DNA of 42,087 bases from Cyanobacteria bacterium RU_5_0 (GCA_012033255.1 JAAUSF010000034.1:1-42087), one strand, 5' to 3'; positions 1-9,531 are shown, counted from the stretch's first letter. Numbers and translations: made by a program. The notes: a model not told the origin generated them from the sequence alone.

Positions 1-108
1 CAGGACGCCGAACCAGCCGATGTAAAGGCGGTTTTCGGTGCTTGTGACCCACGCGCAGAACTGCTCCCACAGGTTGGCGCTTTCGCGACGCTGTAAAGTT
101 GTGGTCAT
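1..108 (-). CDS. psbA: Photosystem II D1 protein, N-terminal fragment
   Basis: The complement begins ATG at 108 and encodes 36 residues ([17 protein letters not shown] and onward to [12 protein letters not shown]) before leaving the window. This is the very conserved N-terminus of D1, the photosystem II reaction-centre subunit that binds the pigments, quinone and Mn cluster in the thylakoid membrane. Only the cytoplasmic N-terminus and the beginning of the first membrane helix are present, so the D1 isoform cannot be typed. A good promoter lies about 70 bp upstream. The fragment is too short and open-ended to be found by ordinary ORF calling. Confidence 0.95.
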   Translation of the reverse strand, partial: MTTTLQRRESANLWEQFCAWVTSTENRLYIGWFGVL

Positions 109-178
109 GTGTATTGATGAGTGCTTGATTTAGTAGTGTTTTAGATGTATTGAGTGAATCGCTTCCCTCATGTGAATA

Positions 179-207
179 ATATTAAGGGATATGTTGAGCT
201 TTGTAAA
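179..207 (-). promoter_or_regulatory. Probable psbA promoter
   Basis: On the complement, TTTACA (207-202) is separated by 17 bp from TAATAT (184-179), close to the sigma-70 consensus. This would start transcription near 172 and give a leader of roughly 60 nt before the psbA ATG at 108, a normal length for cyanobacterial psbA. The assignment is by pattern only. Confidence 0.6.
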
Positions 208-262
208 GCTCTCCTCGGAAGTTTTTCATTATCTACAGTTTTCCTTGAGAATCTTTACATTT

Positions 263-942
<680 letters not shown>

Positions 943-2469
943 ATGCTTGCCAGGGTTTGGAGTGCATCGCTCGTTGGAATTGACGCGGTTCGGGTAGGGG
1001 TTGAAGTTGATATTGCTGGAGGATTACCGGGGATTGTGGTTGTCGGCTTGCCAGATGCGGCTGTGCAAGAGTCGAAGGAACGAGTCAAGGCAGCTTTGAA
1101 GAACGCTGGTTATGCCTTCCCAATGCGGAAAATTGTTGTTAACTTGACTCCGGCTGACTTGCGGAAAGAAGGTCCTAGTTTTGATTTACCAATCAGCATC
1201 GGAATTTTAGCCGCTTCTGAGCAAGTGAATACCCAGCGTTTGGAAGAGTTCTTGTTTTTGGGTGAAGTCTCGCTGGATGGGGGGTTGCGTTCTGTTGCGG
1301 GCGTGTTGGCGATCGCAGCAACGGCTCAACGTCTCGGCATCAAAGGCTTAATCGTTCCAGTTGACAATGCCCGCGAAGCAGCCGTCGTTCAAGGTCTAAT
1401 GGTGTATGGCTTCCAGCATCTTTCTGAAGTTGCCGATTTTCTTAATGAACCGAGCCGCTACCAACCCATTCAAGTCAATGGTGTCGAAGAGTTAGTGCGA
1501 TCGCGCTTTCAAGGACTCGATCTCAAAGATGTCAAAGGGCAGGCTCATGCACGTCGGGCACTAGAGATTGCAGCAGCAGGTGGTCACAATCTCATCTTTG
1601 TGGGTCCTCCGGGGAGCGGAAAGACGATGCTAGCGAGGCGATTACCCGGAATTTTACCGTCATTGACTTTTCAAGAAGCTCTTGAGGTTACTCAAATTCA
1701 TTCTGTTGCAGGGATGCTAAAGGATCGGGGAACATTAGTGAGCGATCGTCCCTTTCGCAGCCCTCATCATTCTGCTTCCGGTCCCTCTTTAGTTGGGGGT
1801 GGCAGTTTTCCTAGACCCGGAGAAATTTCTCTGGCGCACCGAGGTGTTTTATTTCTGGATGAATTAACCGAATTCAAACGCGATGTCCTGGAATTTCTTC
1901 GTCAGCCGCTTGAGGATGGTCAAGTTACGATCTCGCGGACTCGCCAATCTGTCTCCTTTCCTGCCAAATTCACGTTAGTTGCGAGTACTAATCCGTGTCC
2001 GTGCGGCTATTTTGGCGACACGATTCAACCTTGCACCTGTTCTCCCAGAAGCCGCGAACAATATTGGGCAAAGCTTTCAGGTCCATTAATGGATAGGATC
2101 GATTTGCAGGTGGCTGTTAATCGCTTGAAGCCAGAGGAAATCACGCAACAGCAATCTGGGGAAGAATCGGCGGCGGTTCGACAACGAGTTGAGACGGCTC
2201 GACGACGCGCCCACGATCGCTTTCAAAAAGAACCGCTTCGCTGTAATGCTGAAATGCAGCCTCGTCACCTCAAGCAATGGTGTCGATTAGATGATGCAAC
2301 TCGGAATCTGTTGGAGAACGCGATTCGCAAGCTAGGACTCTCCGCCAGAGCCACCGATCGCATTCTCAAAGTCGCCAGAACGATCGCCGATCTGACTGGA
2401 GATGAACATTTACAGACTCATCATGTGGCTGAAGCGATTCAATATCGCACGATCGATCGGATGCAATAA
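943..2469 (+). CDS. comM: YifB/ComM family Mg-chelatase-like AAA+ ATPase
   Basis: This 508-residue protein is full length for the YifB/ComM family. The N-terminal domain (about 1-165) has the LonC/ChlI-like fold. Walker A is GPPGSGKT at 221-228, Walker B is LFLDE at 303-307, and the conserved FRSPHHSAS segment is at 271-279. A cysteine-rich NPCPCGYFGD stretch lies near 353-362, and the C-terminus is the Mg_chelatase_C helical domain. ComM of Gram-negative bacteria is a hexameric helicase that promotes branch migration during natural transformation. The same role is plausible here but inferred from family only. The start is ATG 943. Confidence 0.93.
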   Translation: MLARVWSASLVGIDAVRVGVEVDIAGGLPGIVVVGLPDAAVQESKERVKAALKNAGYAFPMRKIVVNLTPADLRKEGPSFDLPISIGILAASEQVNTQRLEEFLFLGEVSLDGGLRSVAGVLAIAATAQRLGIKGLIVPVDNAREAAVVQGLMVYGFQHLSEVADFLNEPSRYQPIQVNGVEELVRSRFQGLDLKDVKGQAHARRALEIAAAGGHNLIFVGPPGSGKTMLARRLPGILPSLTFQEALEVTQIHSVAGMLKDRGTLVSDRPFRSPHHSASGPSLVGGGSFPRPGEISLAHRGVLFLDELTEFKRDVLEFLRQPLEDGQVTISRTRQSVSFPAKFTLVASTNPCPCGYFGDTIQPCTCSPRSREQYWAKLSGPLMDRIDLQVAVNRLKPEEITQQQSGEESAAVRQRVETARRRAHDRFQKEPLRCNAEMQPRHLKQWCRLDDATRNLLENAIRKLGLSARATDRILKVARTIADLTGDEHLQTHHVAEAIQYRTIDRMQ

Positions 2470-2560
2470 CACCACTTTGGATTTCGTTCATGATCCTAAG
2501 CAGACAGTACTGGTGTGTGGAGAGCATAAATTCGTTCTAGTAACGAATAATTGTGGCTCT

Positions 2561-2752
2561 ATGCCCGTGCATCTAATCGATCCCATTAATCAGGGACGGC
2601 GTGTTCCTGGAATTTTTATTCTTAACCCTAGCTTGAGTATTGGTCAAAATATTGATGAACTGATGCTGATTGTAGAAGGTTCTTTTGCCAGGGAAGATGA
2701 AAATCAAATTATTCACTTATCTTTGACCAGACGGGGTGAAATCTACATCTAG
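2561..2752 (+). CDS. Small hypothetical protein downstream of comM
   Basis: An open frame runs from inside the comM 3' end (2402) to the stop at 2752. Its first internal ATG after the comM stop is at 2561, giving 63 residues that begin MPVHLIDPIN and end TRRGEIYI. The part between the comM stop and 2561 also looks protein-like (KQTVLVCGEHKFVLV), so the true start may be a TTG or GTG nearer 2476, for about 92 residues. No ribosome site singles out either. No domain is recognised; the alternating hydrophobic pattern suggests a small beta-rich protein. It could be a remnant of a longer gene. Confidence 0.35.
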   Translation: MPVHLIDPINQGRRVPGIFILNPSLSIGQNIDELMLIVEGSFAREDENQIIHLSLTRRGEIYI

Positions 2753-2871
2753 GCGGTTTTTATAAGTTGCTGTGTTTATCGATACTAAGCTAACTTAACC
2801 TGATAGCGAATATTAACCTGTTATTGACCTGATAACCTGATGCCAAACTCGATCGCTGAAGAAAGAGTCAG

Positions 2872-4908
2872 GTGGCATTTGCAGTTAAGGTGAGCAAACC
2901 TGTGAATTTTTTGCGTATTTTTCAGCCAGCTACACCCGAATCTCTGTTGGGTGGTCGCTATAAACTGATTGGGCAATTGGGAACTGGAGGATTTGGTCAA
3001 ACGTTCCTCGCAGAAGATATGCACCTACCAGGACATCCTCGGTGTGTTGTTAAGCAACTAAAACCACAGGTGAATGATGCCCGGAGTTTTCAAATAGCGA
3101 AACGGCTATTCGACACGGAAGCCAATGTGCTTTATCAGCTTGGCGATCACGATCAAATTCCTCGTCTGCTTGCCCATTTTGAACATGATCAAGAATTTTT
3201 CTTAGCTCAAGAACTGATTATTGGTGAACCCCTTGCTCAGGAATTGATTACGGATCGACCCTGGGAAGAAGGACAGGTTTTTGCGCTGCTAAAAGATATC
3301 TTGGGTGTTTTAGCATTCGTGCATCAGCAGGGTGTGATTCATCGAGACATTAAGCCTGCCAATTTAATGCGGCGACGGCGAGATGGCAGGATCGTGCTGA
3401 TTGACTTTGGTGCTGTGAAGCAAGCCAGCGTTCAACTGGCTGATCCAAACTCAGGCCCAACGAAAACGATTTCGATCGGAACACGTGGCTATATGCCCAA
3501 TGAGCAAATCGCTGGACATCCTCGCTTCAGCAGCGATGTTTATGCTGTTGGCAAAATCGGCATTCAGGCATTGACAGGGGTTGCGCCAAAATTTCTTCGA
3601 GAAGATCCACAAACGGGAGAAGTTCAGTGGCAGCATCTTGCCCCCCAAGCCAGTCCTGAGCTTGTCGCATATTTGGAGAAGATGGTGCGCTATGACTTTC
3701 GGATGCGTTATCCCACAGCATCAGAAGCTTTTACGGCCATCCAGGCGTTGTCCGTTAAAGCAATCCAACCCACTCCAGCGACTCAGATAGAGGGTTCAGC
3801 CGGTTCTGATCGCTCTGATGCGGATGAATTGACCTTTACGCAGGAGTCATCTATTCCTAATACCATCCTGGGTAGTTCTAGTCCAGTTGTGGAACCAACC
3901 CTTCCTTGGAAGCCAGGCTCTTCTCCACCTGAATCTTCTGAGGCGATGGCACACTCAATTCCTCAGACCAATTATGAATCATTTGTGGAAGTGGAGCCTC
4001 CTGCGCTTTCATCTTTGGACAGCCAAGTTCCTACGGAAGTCTTCGCCAACCATGCCAACCATGCCAACCATGCCAACCATGCCAACCATCAACTGACTGG
4101 CCCAACGACGATCGATGATTCATCATTGCTGACCTCGTTAGAGAAACAGTTTGGGCGAGTCAATCGTACGCTACTGTTGCCGTTGATTGGTTTGGCGGCG
4201 ATCGGGTTGCTATTCATCCTGGTTAAAGCGTTCACATTTTCTCGATCTGATGAACCATTGCCCGACTTCCCAGTGATTTCTACCCCCGCTCTGGAGCCAA
4301 GTTCCATCACCGCGTCTCCTTCTCCAGATGCGCCAGACCCGATCGCCCAAGCCAACGATCTGCTAGTTCAGGCGGATCAACTGCGAGAAAAAGCACAGTT
4401 TCAGGAGGCAATTGCGCTTTACGACCAAGTCATCGCGCTTCACCCTAAATCGGCTGAAGCCTATTGGGGTAAGTGTTATAGCCTCAATCGCGTACAGAAA
4501 CATGCAGAAGCAATCACAGCTTGCGATGCGGCTCTCGCGATCAACCCTAATTATCCAGAAGCCCTATGGAGCAAGGGGCATGCTTTGGAGCTTCAGCAGC
4601 AACCTCAAGCCGCCCTTGAACTCTATGAACAATCGATCGCCCTTAAATCTGATTTCGTCCCTGCCTGGAATAACAAAGGGACAGCCCTTTATCAACTGAA
4701 TCTTTCTGAGGAAGCGCTCGTTGCCCTGGACAAAGCCGTTAATCTCGATCCCAATTTTGCTGAAGCCTGGAGTAACCGAGGAGCCGTACTGTGGGGTCTG
4801 GGTCGATTTGCTGAAGCCGCCGCATCCGTCGATCGCGCCCTGCAACTTCAACCGGATGATCCGATCGCTCGTAGCCTCCGCGACCAGATGCGCCAAATGG
4901 GGTATTAG
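2872..4908 (+). CDS. Membrane Ser/Thr protein kinase with C-terminal TPR repeats
   Basis: This 678-residue protein begins with GTG at 2872; other GTG codons shortly after are possible starts. The kinase domain covers about 29-290: glycine loop GTGGFG at 37-42, ATP lysine K61, catalytic HRDIKPAN at 157-164, DFG at 178-180 and GTRGYMPNEQ near 203-212. All are intact, so it should be active. A Ser/Pro-rich linker (291-430) follows and contains five ANH triplets (392-406). One transmembrane helix (about 433-455) leads to four or five TPR units (about 495-675). The expected topology is a cytoplasmic kinase joined to TPRs across the membrane. The substrate is unknown. It is a stand-alone gene converging on DUF1643. 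Confidence 0.92.
   Translation: MAFAVKVSKPVNFLRIFQPATPESLLGGRYKLIGQLGTGGFGQTFLAEDMHLPGHPRCVVKQLKPQVNDARSFQIAKRLFDTEANVLYQLGDHDQIPRLLAHFEHDQEFFLAQELIIGEPLAQELITDRPWEEGQVFALLKDILGVLAFVHQQGVIHRDIKPANLMRRRRDGRIVLIDFGAVKQASVQLADPNSGPTKTISIGTRGYMPNEQIAGHPRFSSDVYAVGKIGIQALTGVAPKFLREDPQTGEVQWQHLAPQASPELVAYLEKMVRYDFRMRYPTASEAFTAIQALSVKAIQPTPATQIEGSAGSDRSDADELTFTQESSIPNTILGSSSPVVEPTLPWKPGSSPPESSEAMAHSIPQTNYESFVEVEPPALSSLDSQVPTEVFANHANHANHANHANHQLTGPTTIDDSSLLTSLEKQFGRVNRTLLLPLIGLAAIGLLFILVKAFTFSRSDEPLPDFPVISTPALEPSSITASPSPDAPDPIAQANDLLVQADQLREKAQFQEAIALYDQVIALHPKSAEAYWGKCYSLNRVQKHAEAITACDAALAINPNYPEALWSKGHALELQQQPQAALELYEQSIALKSDFVPAWNNKGTALYQLNLSEEALVALDKAVNLDPNFAEAWSNRGAVLWGLGRFAEAAASVDRALQLQPDDPIARSLRDQMRQMGY
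4045..4089 (+). repeat. Five tandem copies of GCCAACCAT inside the kinase gene
   Basis: The 9-bp unit GCCAACCAT is repeated five times without mismatch and is in frame, giving (Ala-Asn-His)x5 at residues 392-406 of the kinase linker, just before the membrane helix. Perfect identity implies recent expansion by slippage. Copy-number change would keep the reading frame. Confidence 0.97.
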
Positions 4909-4917
4909 TCAAAAAAT

Positions 4918-5403
4918 CTAGAGTCTAGGATTGTAGAGGGTAGGCAACGTATCGCGTTTGACGTAAAGCGGATGGCGCGGTTGTCCCGATCGATTTATGC
5001 CCAAACAATAAACCTTTTTTTTGGAGGGTAGTTGCTCCATAACAACCCGATCGCGTTGATGTAAGCAGCCCCAATTCCCCCAAGCTACCAGAATTTGCTC
5101 GGCGCGATCGATGGCAGCCCCTAAGTGACGATCGCACTCTACTCCTACCGGATCGTCTTTTTTGAGTAACTCCTGAGGATCGGTTGTCTTCAGCCCAAAC
5201 AGATTTACTACCTCTAATGTTCCGTAGCCCCAAGTTTGAGCAAACTGAATGCAACGGCGAATCGTGGGATCGTTGATGTGAGAATCGGCGGTGCTGGGAT
5301 TGAGCATGATGAAGACAATTCGGGGGAGCAAGGGATTCCACGATCGCCACAGCGCATAGCGATAAATCCCTGTTGGATCAAAAATTGCTCCCATTTCCAT
5401 CAT
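4918..5403 (-). CDS. DUF1643 domain protein
   Basis: This 161-residue protein matches the DUF1643 family over its full length. The recognisable block is MLNPSTAD followed by NDPTIRRC (about residues 33-50), then a VVNLFGLK strand, an ILVAWGNWG strand and a C-terminal HPLYV segment. Function is unknown; the family occurs in bacteria and phages as a small alpha/beta protein. Several ATG codons cluster at the start (5403, 5400, 5394). A GGGGAG site 3-6 nt upstream favours the first or second. The gene converges on the kinase with a 9-bp gap. Confidence 0.88.
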   Translation of the reverse strand: MMEMGAIFDPTGIYRYALWRSWNPLLPRIVFIMLNPSTADSHINDPTIRRCIQFAQTWGYGTLEVVNLFGLKTTDPQELLKKDDPVGVECDRHLGAAIDRAEQILVAWGNWGCLHQRDRVVMEQLPSKKKVYCLGINRSGQPRHPLYVKRDTLPTLYNPRL

Positions 5404-5476
5404 TCACTCCCCTGCCCCAATCCTCAATCCCTTTTCTAAAATACAAGTATGACTGGATGCAAGACTAAAAAGCTTA

Positions 5477-5508
5477 ATCTCTAGATCCTAGGAGTCTAGG
5501 CCAGAGAT
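5477..5508. promoter_or_regulatory. Two-tier inverted repeat upstream of vipp1
   Basis: An inner perfect repeat CCTAG-GAGT-CTAGG (5487-5500) sits inside an outer repeat ATCTCT (5477-5482) / AGAGAT (5503-5508). It lies about 130 bp before the vipp1 start, between divergent genes. It could be an operator or an RNA hairpin in the vipp1 leader; there is no T-tract, so a terminator is unlikely. Confidence 0.45.
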
Positions 5509-5637
5509 ATGTTAAGACAATGACAGGGATCAGCTTACCTCAGCCTAACTGGTGAAATCTAAGGCAGGTTGAAGTGGAGATTCTGACCAGTCTTTAGCCG
5601 CTTATCTCGTACACCCAAAAAGGAAAGAGACAAAGTC

Positions 5638-6407
5638 ATGGGACTATTTGACCGTGTAAGTCGGGTTGTTCGATCGAATCTTAATGCCGCCGTCAGCGCC
5701 GCCGAAGATCCAGAAAAGATTCTTGAGCAAGCCATTATTGATATGCAAGAAGACCTGGTGCAATTGCGTCAGGCAGTGGCAACCGCGATCGCAAGCCAGA
5801 AGCGTGTTCAACAACAGCATAACCAGGCGCAATCAGAATCAAACAGTTGGGAACAACGGGCGCGGCTAGCTCTGCAAAAAGGCGATGAAAACCTGGCACG
5901 AGAAGCACTGAACCGAAAGAAAGTACAAGCTGAAACAGCGGCGGCTCTTAAAGCGCAGCTTGACCAGCAGTCTTCTACGGTAGACACTCTCAAGCGCAAT
6001 TTAATCGCTCTGGAAGGCAAAATTTCTGAAGCGAAAACGAAGAAAGATATGCTTAGAGCCAGGGCACAGGCGGCTAAGGCGAACGAGCAACTGCAAAAAC
6101 GGTGGGTAGTCTTGGTACTAGTAGTGCTATGTCAGCATTTGAGCGAATGGAGGAAAAAGTACTCCAGATGGAGGCTCGTTCTCAGGCGGCATCAGAACTG
6201 GCAGGAGCCGATCTAGAAAGTCAGTTTGCTCAGCTAGAGTCGGGTAGCGATGTGGATGCTGAACTATCGGCAATGAAAGCCCAACTCCTCGGCGGATCGT
6301 CCCCTGCTCAAGCTCTTCCCTCTGCGTCACCGAACACGACTGCCCCTCAAGATGCTTCGGTGAATGATGAACTGGAAGCATTGAAACGGCAACTGGATCA
6401 GCTTTGA
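5638..6407 (+). pseudogene. vipp1: Vipp1/IM30 (PspA family), split by a one-base frameshift
   Basis: The first frame, from ATG 5638, gives a PspA/IM30 coiled-coil protein (MGLFDRVSRVVRSNLNAAV onward) to about residue 153. It then becomes nonsense after the A5 run at 6095-6099. The rest continues in another frame from about 6100 to 6407 and ends DELEALKRQLDQL. One more A would read through as LQKTVGSLGTSSAMSAFE and yield a normal protein of about 256 residues. The C-terminal extension identifies Vipp1, the ESCRT-III-like protein needed for thylakoid maintenance, rather than plain PspA. Because both halves keep family conservation and the lesion is in a homopolymer, a base-calling error or very recent mutation is likelier than an old pseudogene. 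Ribosomal slippage at AAA is less likely. Confidence 0.85.
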
Positions 6408-6510
6408 TACCAATTCGATCAATTCTTGCTACAGATACACTGGCTCACTGGAAGGGCGAACGGCGGTTAATCCCTACGAGGATGTGTAATCTGTAAAAAA
6501 TGAATTGGCA
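6408..6510. repeat. Possible MITE-like or REP-like element after vipp1
   Basis: TACCAATTC (6408-6416) and GAATTGGCA (6502-6510) form near-perfect terminal inverted repeats, with one mismatch, around about 85 bp without coding potential. TACCAATTC/GAATTGGTA ends of this sort are common in cyanobacterial intergenic elements. No target-site duplication is clear. Confidence 0.4.
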
Positions 6511-6558
6511 TAACTGGATCATCGATAAACAATCGTTTTCTTAATAAGAACCTTTTGT

Positions 6559-6582
6559 AGAGGCGCGGTATTTCGCGTCTCT
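6559..6582. repeat. Dispersed hairpin element
   Basis: AGAGGCGCG (6559-6567) pairs with CGCGTCTCT (6574-6582) around a 6-base loop, with one G-U pair. This matches the 'GAGACGCG...CGCGTCTC' hairpins scattered through many cyanobacterial genomes. It may also act as a weak terminator after vipp1. Confidence 0.6.
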
Positions 6583-6706
6583 CTGCATTTTGAGACTTAC
6601 CTGTAAGCGGGCATACCGAATGTTGTCTGTGAGGAGTGACTTACGAGTAATCTAGAGAATAGGAGATTTTTCTTTATATTCATTCTTCACACCTTAGCAA
6701 CTTGTC

Positions 6707-7045
6707 ATGAGTAACACTGTTTTATCTATCACAGACGTTGAATTCCCCGCAGAGGTTTTAACCGCTACGCAACCTGTGTTGGTTTACTTTTGGGCATCCT
6801 GGTGTGGTCCCTGCCGTCTGATGTCTCCAATTATGGATTCACTCGCCGCGCAGTATGGCGATCGTCTCAAAATCGTCAAAATGGAAATTGATCCCAATCC
6901 TGAATCGGTGGCTAAGTACCAGGTTGAAGGTGTCCCTGCGTTGCGATTGTTCCACGCTGGAGAAGTGTTGGAAGCTTCGGAGGGAGCCATCAGCAAACAA
7001 AAGTTAGAAAATTTGCTGAATACTCACTTGTCTTCTGCGGCTTGA
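6707..7045 (+). CDS. Thioredoxin-family protein
   Basis: This 112-residue protein has a complete thioredoxin fold with the redox site WCGPCR (C33, C36), a YFWAS strand before it and the cis-proline GVPALRLF later. There is no signal peptide, so it acts in the cytoplasm as a dithiol reductant, probably fed by ferredoxin- or NADPH-dependent thioredoxin reductase. The N-terminus is slightly longer and more divergent than m-type thioredoxin, consistent with a secondary cyanobacterial thioredoxin. It is followed after 4 bp by an aminotransferase, so the two are probably co-transcribed. Confidence 0.9.
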   Translation: MSNTVLSITDVEFPAEVLTATQPVLVYFWASWCGPCRLMSPIMDSLAAQYGDRLKIVKMEIDPNPESVAKYQVEGVPALRLFHAGEVLEASEGAISKQKLENLLNTHLSSAA

Positions 7046-7049
7046 TACT

Positions 7050-8216
7050 ATGCAATTTGCTCACCGTCTCACCTCTCTGCGATCGAATGTCTTTGCTGAT
7101 ATGGATCAGGCGAAAGCCAGAGCTAGAGCAGCCGGACGCGATCTCATTGATTTATCGTTAGGATCATCGGATTTGCCAACGTCATCTCATGTGCTAGAGG
7201 CGATCGCCCAATCTCTCCGTGATCCCACAACTCATGGGTATCTTCTGTTCCACGGCACCCAAGCTTTCCGGCAAGCGGCTGCTCAATGGTATACGCAGAG
7301 GTTTGGCATTTTAGTGGATCCTGAAACGGAAGTCTTGCAATTGATCGGGTCGCAGGAAGGAACCGCCCATTTGCCGCTAGCGGTATTGAATCCAGGCGAT
7401 TTTGCGCTGCTGCTCGATCCAGGTTATCCTTCTCACGCAGGCGGCGTATACTTGGCAAATGGACAAATTTATCCGATGCCGTTGTTAGCAAAAAATAGCT
7501 TTTTGCCCATGCTTGAGGACATTCCTGCTCCAGTGTTGGCACAAGCTCGGATGATGGTATTGAGTTATCCGCACAATCCTACGACTGCTGTTGCCCCGCT
7601 TGCCTTTTTTCAGAAAGCCGTTGCCTTTTGCCAGCAGCATGATTTGGTGCTAGTCCACGATTTCCCCTATGCCGATCTCACATTTGACGGAATCACGCCC
7701 TGCTCCGTGCTTCAGGCTGATCCTGCAAAAACAGTATCGATCGAATTTTTCACGCTGTCCAAGTCCTACAACATGGGTGGGTTCCGGGTGGGCTATGCGA
7801 TTGGTAATCCTGAGTTAATTCGAGCGTTGCGTCAAGTGAAAGCCGCCGTGGATTTCAATCAATATCGAGGGATTTTGAATGGCGCGATTACGGCACTCAC
7901 AGGTTCACAGGAAGGTGTGAAAGCTGTCATTGCAACCTTTCGCCAACGTCGAGATGCTTTCATTCAAGCAATGCACCAGATTGGCTGGCAAGTTCCTACT
8001 CCAAGCGCCACGATGTATATTTGGGCAAAACTGCCGGATCAATGGGCATCAGATTCGATCGGATTTTGTACTCAATTGGTTGAGGCAACAGGTGTTGCTG
8101 TTTCTCCAGGGGCAGGATTTGGTAAATCTGGAGAAGGGTATGTCCGATTTGCATTGGTGCATGATCCCGCCCTTTTGGAGATCGCTGTCGATCGAATCGC
8201 AAAGTTTTTGGGCTAA
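7050..8216 (+). CDS. Class I/II PLP aminotransferase (DapL/AspC-like)
   Basis: This 388-residue enzyme has the fold-type I aminotransferase layout. The PLP lysine is K238 in TLSKSYNMGGFRVG, with the phosphate-contacting N176 region SYPHNPTTA, the HDFPYADL strand, and the C-terminal arginine in GYVRFAL. The N-terminus (LIDLSLGSSDLPTS) resembles LL-diaminopimelate aminotransferases, but proteins of this subgroup are often annotated only as aspartate or succinyldiaminopimelate aminotransferase. The exact amino donor is not deducible. It follows the thioredoxin gene by 4 bp. Confidence 0.87.
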   Translation: MQFAHRLTSLRSNVFADMDQAKARARAAGRDLIDLSLGSSDLPTSSHVLEAIAQSLRDPTTHGYLLFHGTQAFRQAAAQWYTQRFGILVDPETEVLQLIGSQEGTAHLPLAVLNPGDFALLLDPGYPSHAGGVYLANGQIYPMPLLAKNSFLPMLEDIPAPVLAQARMMVLSYPHNPTTAVAPLAFFQKAVAFCQQHDLVLVHDFPYADLTFDGITPCSVLQADPAKTVSIEFFTLSKSYNMGGFRVGYAIGNPELIRALRQVKAAVDFNQYRGILNGAITALTGSQEGVKAVIATFRQRRDAFIQAMHQIGWQVPTPSATMYIWAKLPDQWASDSIGFCTQLVEATGVAVSPGAGFGKSGEGYVRFALVHDPALLEIAVDRIAKFLG

Positions 8217-8220
8217 TCGT

Positions 8221-8283
8221 AACTGTCCTACGGACACGCTTCGCAAACACCCGCCCGGACGGATAAGCTGCCCATCCCACAAG
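8221..8283. repeat. Dispersed intergenic repeat fragments
   Basis: The stretch contains CCTACGGACACGCTTCGC, a degenerate palindromic motif abundant in cyanobacterial spacers, followed by GCCCGGACGG...GCCCATCCCACAAG. The second part recurs in related form at 19379-19411 and 29093-29118. Confidence 0.45.
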
Positions 8284-8374
8284 ATGTGTAATGAACTCAG
8301 TCTGACTACTTATCTCCCTGGCTTTGTGTCTTCGTGCCCTTGTTAAGACGGAAAAGCGATCGAGGCAAAGGAAG

Positions 8375-8719
8375 CTAAGAAATTGAAGCGATCGCTGGAC
8401 GATAATCTGATGGCTGAATCTGATACTTCACCAAGTTGGCAAGCTCCTGAAGCTGGCTAATCGCTTCGGCACCTTCCAATTTCATTAACTCGCGATCGTC
8501 TCGCATTTCAGTCCAAGTGATCCCATAGTCGGATACCAGGAAGCGAATCAAATGATTCTCCCCCAAACTGACCATAAACGATGCGCTGCTCATCTGCCCG
8601 CCACAGGTGTAGCAAGACGCCAGATAACCTCGCTGCTCTAGCACGATCGCCAAAGCCTGGAGATTCATGACTAGGTCATGGACGAACTGGCGATGTTGTT
8701 CTGCAAGTCTAAGGAACAT
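8375..8719 (-). CDS. DUF1815 family protein
   Basis: The protein starting MFLRLAEQHRQF (114 residues) is recognised as DUF1815, a small family largely restricted to cyanobacteria. It carries a CYTCGG motif, a conserved HLIRFLVSDYGITWTEMRDDREL block and a helical C-terminus. Its function is unknown; the two close cysteines could bind metal or be redox active. The frame is open 11 codons further upstream, but GGAGGT sits 6 nt before the ATG at 8719, which fixes that start. The gene is monocistronic. Confidence 0.88.
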   Translation of the reverse strand: MFLRLAEQHRQFVHDLVMNLQALAIVLEQRGYLASCYTCGGQMSSASFMVSLGENHLIRFLVSDYGITWTEMRDDRELMKLEGAEAISQLQELANLVKYQIQPSDYRPAIASIS

Positions 8720-9147
8720 ACTTGACCTCCTATCACCACACTTATCACACAATCTTAAACCTTTTCATAATTTCTTAAGTATTTAATCCTAAGAGCAGAC
8801 AGAAAACAGTGAAGGACTAAACCTGGTGCAGGAATTGATGCGATAGGTGCAGATGTTTACGTGTAGATATATTTAGATCTGTAATGTTTTTTCGAGAGTG
8901 CGTAGAGTTGTAGGTTCTAGATTAGCTAACTAGTTCGCCTTGTAAAGTATCAAGAACGACAGTCAAATTAAGCCCTTAATCTTAAGGGTTCAAAACGAGG
9001 GTAGATGCTACATCTACAGCCTAACCTTTTAATCCCAAATTTGCCTAGTTATAGACAATGTTTGCAATATACCTAATCTTGCAAATAAGAAAGATTTGAA
9101 TTTTGTATCAGTCGGGCTAAATCTGAATTTGACCTACAACATTGTGC
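8720..9147. other. Gene-free stretch between DUF2839 and DUF1815
   Basis: This 428-bp stretch precedes the DUF1815 gene, and both flanking genes lie on the minus strand. Beyond the DUF1815 ribosome site (8720-8730), it is AT-rich with no recognised RNA gene, clear terminator or repeat. Confidence 0.5.
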
Positions 9148-9360
9148 CTAGTTGACGTGCCACCAACCAAAAGCAGGACCTATAAATCGCACAGTTACCC
9201 AATAAACGACCAAAACCCCGATCCCAATCCAAGCTCCTTTAGTACTCCAGTTCATAAATTGTTGAGCTTGGCTCTTTTTAATTGGCAGCCAGGGCAAAAC
9301 ATAAGGCTCTTGCCCATACTTTTCACCCAAGGTTTCCTTGCGACGTTTAGAATCACCCAT
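9148..9360 (-). CDS. DUF2839 small membrane protein
   Basis: This 70-residue protein begins MGDSKRRKETLGEKYG, then PWLPIKKSQAQQFMNW, and ends with one hydrophobic helix (about residues 44-63). This is the signature of DUF2839, a cyanobacterial family of unknown function. The basic N-terminus probably stays in the cytoplasm, with a single membrane anchor near the C-terminus. The start ATG at 9360 is the only plausible one. Confidence 0.88.
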   Translation of the reverse strand: MGDSKRRKETLGEKYGQEPYVLPWLPIKKSQAQQFMNWSTKGAWIGIGVLVVYWVTVRFIGPAFGWWHVN

Positions 9361-9491
9361 AACTTAATCTCGCGTTGCATTTCTTAAACAATTTGAAAGC
9401 CATTACTTTATTGATGATACCGCCTTAAGGAAGGATCAAGAATTAGAGGGTGAGATGGCGAATTAAATAAGCTCCTAAAAGCCTTGAACCG

Positions 9492-9531
9492 CTAAGACAC
9501 TAAAACACTAAGGCACTAAGACACTAAGTAA
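9492..9531. repeat. Five tandem 8-bp units (CTAAGACA-like)
   Basis: CTAAGACA, CTAAAACA, CTAAGGCA, CTAAGACA and CTAAGTAA follow one another without gaps. This is a short tandem repeat of the STRR kind typical of cyanobacterial spacers. It lies in the 296-bp gap between the DinG-like gene and DUF2839. Confidence 0.85.

Noticed and set aside
6408-6510. Functional insertion sequence after vipp1.
   Set aside because: Only short imperfect terminal repeats are seen, with no transposase, so at most a MITE-like remnant.
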